In this document: positions 59,666 through 64,000 of the stretch, piece after piece | Numbering within the stretch: the first letter of the stretch is position 1 | How the letters are laid out: the number at the start of each line of letters is the position of its first letter | Origin: CAZWCE01 sp964632505 | Lineage (GTDB): Bacteria; Planctomycetota; Planctomycetia; Pirellulales; Thermoguttaceae | DNA length: 64,000 bases | Direction: 5' to 3' | Assembly (NCBI GenBank): GCA_964632505.1 | Contig: CAZWCE010000001.1 | Span: 372,001-436,000, forward strand | Made by a program: the position numbers and the translations under genes | Notes under the pieces: model-generated | Database searches by the model: none | Told to the model about the DNA's origin: nothing | What the model saw: the letters and a program-made list of their open reading frames with translations, nothing else

Positions 59666-60147
59666 AATAGCGACGGGGTACTTGTGTTTTGTTCGAGCGA
59701 TTTCCTGCTCTTAAGCGGAAAAAAGAAAAGCAATCAACGATTGATTAAACGCTTTGATGTGGTAAATGGCTAGGCCAGGTTATTTTTTCTAGATTTCAAA
59801 GCTGGTAACCAGCGAGTTCTAATAGACCCTCTTCAAAGATTTCTAGCTGCAAGTACCGAAACAAAATCATACACAAATCCAACTGTAATGCATGAAGCTC
59901 GGTCGATTCGGCCCCTGCTTTGGCTGGTGACATCTTCCTTTCGCACCCATATGAACGACTGGCCACCGAGACGGAAAAAGTATATGAAAGCGTATTGGGG
60001 CGGTAGTGCTTTTCGGGATTTGGAAGGAGATTGTCAGCCTTTCAGGTAATATAATCTTGCACCCAGGTATTGTCACCTTGGCTGAAGGGGTTTTGCCAGC
60101 CACCTAAAGAAACTCTTTCTCTCTAAACTTTAGCCCATTTCTTGTTC
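59666..60147. other. AT-rich intergenic region with repeat copy
   Basis: About 480 bases between the broken pyruvyl transferase and the dnaG promoter, with no believable gene. It contains repeat copy B at 59861-59948 and is AT-rich in its first half. Confidence 0.4.
59861..59948 (-). repeat. Dispersed repeat copy B
   Basis: Read on the minus strand it aligns without gaps to 5497-5584, with 66 of 88 bases identical by eye. It shares GGGTGCGA, GAAGATG, AAGCAGGGG, CGAATCGA and TTGGATTTG. It sits at the right edge of the AT-rich glycan patch. Coding potential for a HQPKQG-like peptide is shared with copy A. Confidence 0.6.
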
Positions 60148-60176
60148 TTGACCGGTTTTTGCGAAATCGCTATAAT
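60148..60176 (+). promoter_or_regulatory. Strong promoter of dnaG-rpoD
   Basis: TTGACC (five of six) and a perfect TATAAT are separated by exactly 17 bases. Transcription would begin near 60183, giving a leader of over 300 bases before dnaG. A DnaA-box-like word, TAATCCACA at 60173-60181, overlaps the -10 and start region; its complement TGTGGATTA also occurs at 5956 in the candidate origin. Confidence 0.7.
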
Positions 60177-60498
60177 CCACAGCGTCGCAAACATCGAAAA
60201 ACGGACGCCATGTGCCGCCGAGCTGGGTGAAATGCGGTTTTTCCCGTCCCGTTCGAGCTTTTCACAACGCTTTTCTCCTTATTTCTTGCTCGAAACCACG
60301 GGGCCACCGAACGCCGATCGGCGCGGAAAGCGGCATCGGGCAAGCCGATCGCCACCCCCTCGGTCCGGTGGAGCGAAAAAAACCGAGCTTTTTGCCGTGC
60401 TCGGCCGCCGCAGCGGGAGCGACCGCCGCGAAAGGAATTCGTCGGCGTCAAGGCCACCGATCGCCGCCTCGAAACGGTGCGGGCGGTGCGTGGAAGAG

Positions 60499-62541
60499 AT
60501 GGAATTCGTACCCTTGAACCCCCCGGAGCAGATGGTGTCGCATTCTCCGACCGACAACAAGGAACTCGTCCGCGAGGCGATCGATATCGTCGATCTCGTC
60601 GGACGCTACGTCCAGTTGCGACGTTCCGGTCGCAATTTCGTCGGCCTCTGCCCCTGGCACGACGATACCCGACCCAGTTTGCAGATCAATCCCGAACGCC
60701 AATCCTATAAATGTTGGGTCTGCGATATCGGCGGCGATGTCTTCTCATTCGTCATGCAAATGGAAGGCGTCGACTTCCGCGAAGCGCTGGAGATGCTCGC
60801 CGATCAGGCCGGCATTCCGCTCGAATCGCCCAGGCCGTCCGCTTCCTCCTCCACCTCGGCCGGGAGCGCCCGCGAGGGCAAGCGGGCTCTTTACCGCGCG
60901 TTGGAATGGGCGAGAAACCAGTATCACGAACATCTATTGCACGCCGAAGAGGCGGAACCGGCCCGACGCTACCTCGCGGAACGGGGCATCTCCGGCGAGA
61001 GCATTCGGGCGTTTCATCTCGGCTTCAGCCCCCTCCAGGGCGACTGGCTTCTCTCGAAGGTCGGCGGACAGGCCGGCCGCGTCGAGCGACTGGAGAAAGT
61101 GGGAATCCTTGCCGAAGGACGCTCCGATTTTTCGCGGCCGGGAGCCGCTTCGCATTACGACCGTTTTCGCGGCCGCGTGCTCTTCCCGATCCACGATACC
61201 CAAGAGCGGACCGTCGCCTTCGGAGCAAGGCTGCTGCCCGACTCCCCGCTGAATAGTAAGGCGAAATACGTCAACTCGCCCGAAACTCCCCTCTTTTCGA
61301 AGCATCGCATGCTCTACGGGCTCGACCGGGCCCGGCTCGAGATGCGCAAGACCGGCCGGGCGCTCATCATGGAAGGCTACACCGATGTGATCATTGCCCA
61401 CCAGTTCGGATTCCGCGACGCCGTGGCGGTGTTGGGGACCGCGCTGGGCGAAGAGCATGTGCGGCTGCTGCGTCGATTCGCCGACCGCATGGTGCTGGTG
61501 CTCGACGGCGATGAAGCGGGCCGCCGCCGGGCCGACCAGGTGCTCGAGTTGTTCGTCGCCCAGGGTGTCGATCTATCGATTCTGACGTTGCCGGTTGGTT
61601 CCGATCCCTGTGATTTTCTGCAATCCGAAGGGGCCGAGGCGTTTTCTCAGATGCTCGACGGCGAGGCGGTCGACGCGATGGATCACGCCTTCCGTTCGGC
61701 GACCTCGGGCGTGGATTTGGAGAAGGACATCGTCGCTTCGAGCAAGGCGCTCGATCACCTGTTGGGGATTTTGGCCGGGGCCCCCCATCGCGCTTCCGAC
61801 GCCTCCGATCCGCAGCACATCCGACACGAAAAGATGCTCCAGCGGCTGGCTTCGCAGTTCCAGGTGCCCGAGAGGGAGATCCGCCAACGACTCCGCCAAT
61901 GGCGGCAGCGGAAGATGAAGAGCCGACCGGCCTCGCCGTCCCCCGAGGCGAAGTCGACGTCCCCCTCGCCCAGGGAGGATTCACCCTATAGCGACGAAAT
62001 GCTCTACGACGACTTGGCCGGCCTGGAAGCCGGGCCGACGGAAGAAGCCCCCCCCTCTCGCGAAGCCTCTCCGGAAGCGGTGCCGCGCGTCGCGCCCGAT
62101 CCGCTGGAACGCGATCTGCTCGAGGTGCTCGTGAGCACGCCGACGACGATCGGCAAGTTCGCCGAGAGGATCGACGGAAAATGGCTGCGGACTCCCTGCA
62201 CCCGATCGATTTTCGAGTGGCTCGAACGCCGTCGGGAAGAGGCGTCGGAGGAGGCGCTCACTTTCGATCGGTTGATGCTCCATTACGACGATCCTTGGAT
62301 GAAGAATCTGCTGGTGGAGCTCGACCACCGGGGGCGTGAGAAGGACGTGGCCGAGAATCCGTCGTTGCATGAAGAGATCATCGAGGCGTTTGCCCGTCGA
62401 GAGTGGCTGCGGCAAACCCCTCGCCAACTCCATCGCCTGCGGGAAGATTCTCTCTCGGGCGAGGAAAAACATAACCTCTTACTAGAATTTCAACGCAAAC
62501 AACGTGTCCGACACGGTATTACCGATCCCACGGAAGGGTAA
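60499..62541 (+). CDS. dnaG: DNA primase
   Basis: DnaG makes RNA primers for replication at the fork. I place the start at MEFVPLNPPEQ (60499); MVSHSPTDN at 60532 is an alternative, and the open frame's upstream 119 codons overlap the promoter and leader. The N-terminal zinc ribbon has GLCPWH...YKCWVC (about residues 53-76). The TOPRIM core has LIMEGYTDVIIAHQFGF and LVLDGDEAGRRRA with the metal-binding acidic residues. The preceding RNA-polymerase-like part has YDRFRGRVLFPIHD and FGARLLPDSPLNSKAKYVNS. The C-terminal helical DnaB-contacting region is REWLRQTPRQLHRLREDSL. At 680 residues it is slightly longer than usual because of a Pro/Ser/Glu linker near 480-540. rpoD follows 232 bases later, as in the conserved dnaG-rpoD operon, but rpsU is not upstream. 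Confidence 0.96.
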   Translation: MEFVPLNPPEQMVSHSPTDNKELVREAIDIVDLVGRYVQLRRSGRNFVGLCPWHDDTRPSLQINPERQSYKCWVCDIGGDVFSFVMQMEGVDFREALEMLADQAGIPLESPRPSASSSTSAGSAREGKRALYRALEWARNQYHEHLLHAEEAEPARRYLAERGISGESIRAFHLGFSPLQGDWLLSKVGGQAGRVERLEKVGILAEGRSDFSRPGAASHYDRFRGRVLFPIHDTQERTVAFGARLLPDSPLNSKAKYVNSPETPLFSKHRMLYGLDRARLEMRKTGRALIMEGYTDVIIAHQFGFRDAVAVLGTALGEEHVRLLRRFADRMVLVLDGDEAGRRRADQVLELFVAQGVDLSILTLPVGSDPCDFLQSEGAEAFSQMLDGEAVDAMDHAFRSATSGVDLEKDIVASSKALDHLLGILAGAPHRASDASDPQHIRHEKMLQRLASQFQVPEREIRQRLRQWRQRKMKSRPASPSPEAKSTSPSPREDSPYSDEMLYDDLAGLEAGPTEEAPPSREASPEAVPRVAPDPLERDLLEVLVSTPTTIGKFAERIDGKWLRTPCTRSIFEWLERRREEASEEALTFDRLMLHYDDPWMKNLLVELDHRGREKDVAENPSLHEEIIEAFARREWLRQTPRQLHRLREDSLSGEEKHNLLLEFQRKQRVRHGITDPTEG

Positions 62542-62773
62542 GGGCCGTCGTCGGAGATTCGCGCCGCTGAAGGACGGACGAGAAACTCCCGGAAAAAATA
62601 AAGGGCCGCGCGGCGATCCGCTCAAGGCCAACCATCGGAAGAGACCGGGAGTCTCCCGCGTCAGACAGCGTGAATCGACATTTCCAGGACCGCCTCCCCC
62701 CCCGCGGTGTTTTCGAACGACGCCCAGGTGGTCCGACCCAGCGTGTCAGGAAGACACGGAAGGAGTGTCATCG

Positions 62774-64000
62774 ATGTCGAAGACCGAAACGTTCACCACC
62801 CGTCTGCAGCAACTGATCGCCAAAGGTAAGTCCCGAGGCTATTTAACCTATGACGAAGTCGTCGAGCAACTTCCCGACGACACCTCCGACCCGACGATGA
62901 TGGATGATCTGCTCAATGCCCTGGATGAAAAGGGGATCGAGCTGGTCAGCGAAGCGGAGGGCGACGCCTTCTACGATCCGGAAGAGGCGGTCGAGGTGGA
63001 GGAATCGGAAGGCGAGATTCTGCCGGAGCCGACCGCCTCGGGCGAAACGCTGCTGCCGATCCCCGAAGAACAGAAGTGGAGCAACGATCCGATCCGGCTC
63101 TATCTTTCTCAAATGGCGGAGATTCCGCTCTTTTCCCGCGAGGAAGAGGTCGCACTGGCCAAGAAGATCGAGATGACGCGAAAGCGGTTTCGTCGTTCGG
63201 TGCTCGGCTGCTATCAGGCCCTGGAAAACGCCTATTCGGTGCTGTGCAAGGTGCAGGAGGGAGAGTTGCCGTTCGATCGAACGGTGAAGGTTTCGCTGAC
63301 CGAACGTTTGTCGAAGCCGCAGATCCTCGGCCGCATGCCCTTGAATCTGGCGACGCTCGAACGTCTGATGGAGCAGAACCGGCTGGACTATTCCCTGTTG
63401 ATTCGCAAGAGCACTCCGGACGAAGCACGCCGACAGGCCCGAGCCCGTTTTCTCTGCCGCCGCCGGAAGTGTCTGGTGCTGATCGAGGAATTGAGCATCC
63501 GGTCGCGTCGGGTGCAGGCGATGATGACGCAGATGGAAGAGACTTCCCAGCGGATGGACAAGATCCGCGACCTTCTCCAGCGGTCGGGAGATCATCTTTC
63601 TCCGCACCGACGCTACCTGTTCCGGAAGGAATTGCATGATCTGATGGTGGCCACGCAGGAGAGTCCCCGGAGCTTGAGGAATCGATGTCGGCAGATGCGT
63701 GAGCGATTCGAGGCCTACGAAGCGGCGAAACGGGAGCTCTCCGGCGGCAATCTGCGTTTGGTGGTTTCGGTGGCCAAGAAATACCGCAATCGGGGGATGA
63801 GCTTCCTCGATCTGATCCAGGAAGGCAATACGGGACTGATGCGGGCAGTCGACAAATTCGAATATCGGCGGGGATACAAGTTTTCGACCTATGCCACGTG
63901 GTGGATCCGGCAGGCGATCACGCGGGCGATCGCCGATCAGGCCCGAACGATCCGCATTCCGGTGCACATGATCGATGCTTTGAGCAAACTCAAGAACACC
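62774..64000 (+). CDS. rpoD: Primary RNA polymerase sigma factor, 3' end beyond window
   Basis: RpoD directs RNA polymerase to housekeeping promoters. The start MSKTETFTTRLQQLIAKGKS has AAGGAG about eight bases upstream. Region 1.1 is present (RGYLTYDEVVEQLPDD), region 1.2 reads NDPIRLYLSQMAEIPLFSRE, and a helical non-conserved region follows (about residues 150-320). Region 2 reads NLRLVVSVAKKYRNRGMSFL, DLIQEGNTGLMRAVDKFEYR, GYKFSTYATWWIRQAITRAI and ends the window at IRIPVHMIDALSKLKNT. Regions 3 and 4 lie outside. Presence of 1.1 and full region 2 marks it as the primary factor rather than an alternative one. The promoters found in this window, with TTGACA/TATAAT spacing of 16-17, suit it. 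Confidence 0.97.
   Translation, partial: MSKTETFTTRLQQLIAKGKSRGYLTYDEVVEQLPDDTSDPTMMDDLLNALDEKGIELVSEAEGDAFYDPEEAVEVEESEGEILPEPTASGETLLPIPEEQKWSNDPIRLYLSQMAEIPLFSREEEVALAKKIEMTRKRFRRSVLGCYQALENAYSVLCKVQEGELPFDRTVKVSLTERLSKPQILGRMPLNLATLERLMEQNRLDYSLLIRKSTPDEARRQARARFLCRRRKCLVLIEELSIRSRRVQAMMTQMEETSQRMDKIRDLLQRSGDHLSPHRRYLFRKELHDLMVATQESPRSLRNRCRQMRERFEAYEAAKRELSGGNLRLVVSVAKKYRNRGMSFLDLIQEGNTGLMRAVDKFEYRRGYKFSTYATWWIRQAITRAIADQARTIRIPVHMIDALSKLKNT

Noticed and set aside
1..64000. CRISPR arrays, tRNA and rRNA genes, intact transposases
   Set aside because: Looked for direct repeats with spacers, T-arm-like GGTTCGAATCC sequence and transposase motifs; none was convincing.

Overview
The window looks like a 64 kb chromosomal segment of a GC-rich member of the Planctomycetota, most likely Pirellulales-like. 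The basis is the combination of Tat-exported Gfo/Idh/MocA oxidoreductases, a DUF1080 (3-keto-disaccharide hydrolase) plus ThuA fusion, a sulfatase, a PQQ-type propeller protein, a leucine-rich-repeat lipoprotein, a DUF4254 protein and long secreted proteins of unknown role. That assignment is inference from gene content. No 16S or other marker was compared. I saw no rRNA, tRNA, CRISPR array or intact insertion sequence.

Layout. (1) 1-8.7 kb: the 5' part of a large secreted protein, glgC, a small exported coiled-coil protein, dnaN, a roughly 1 kb gene-poor and partly AT-rich stretch with DnaA-box-like words (candidate origin), then a Ser/Thr kinase, accD and rpe, all on the minus strand. (2) 8.9-16.1 kb: a 1,470-residue secreted protein and a GH97 glycosidase, separated by a strongly folded RNA element ending in an intrinsic terminator. 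(3) 16.2-24.1 kb: cutA, a proline-rich exported protein, a HIT-family hydrolase, a DegT-type sugar aminotransferase, a polysaccharide ABC-export permease without its ATPase, a small conserved protein and a giant flagellin-like protein. (4) 24.4-28.2 kb: a candidate promoter-to-terminator small RNA, then folK (with a long C-terminal extension), panC and lgt (with a PDZ-like insertion) on the plus strand. (5) 28.8-47.1 kb: a carbohydrate block with a TIM-barrel sugar isomerase, two Tat-exported Gfo/Idh/MocA proteins, an LRR lipoprotein, an acidic low-complexity protein, a sulfatase, DUF1080-ThuA, a LuxR-type regulator, DUF4254, a GH2 glycosidase, a PQQ-propeller protein with a cut-off SGNH domain, a small zinc peptidase and an alpha/beta hydrolase. 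(6) 47.2-57.4 kb: a CPA2 antiporter with CBS domains, an OprP-like porin, a divergent signalling module (hybrid histidine kinase opposite a PAS-AAA-Fis protein overlapping a degenerate receiver) and a membrane protein. (7) 57.5-60.1 kb: a surface-polysaccharide patch (glycosyltransferase, frameshifted polysaccharide pyruvyl transferase) of visibly lower GC, bordered by a copy of a dispersed repeat that also occurs in the candidate origin. (8) 60.1-64.0 kb: dnaG with a near-consensus promoter, then the primary sigma factor rpoD, cut by the window end.

How the genes fit together: the replication and transcription core (dnaN, dnaG, rpoD) frames the window. The centre appears devoted to taking up and breaking down sulfated or complex glycans, probably including 3-keto-sugar chemistry. 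Several intergenic spaces carry readable promoters and intrinsic terminators, so operon borders can be drawn with some confidence. The most unusual items are the folded RNA at 13.55-13.66 kb, the promoter/terminator-bounded RNA at 24.46-24.64 kb, the degenerate-receiver/degenerate-AAA pair facing a hybrid kinase at 50.8-56.0 kb, the candidate origin beside dnaN, and the frameshifted pyruvyl transferase.
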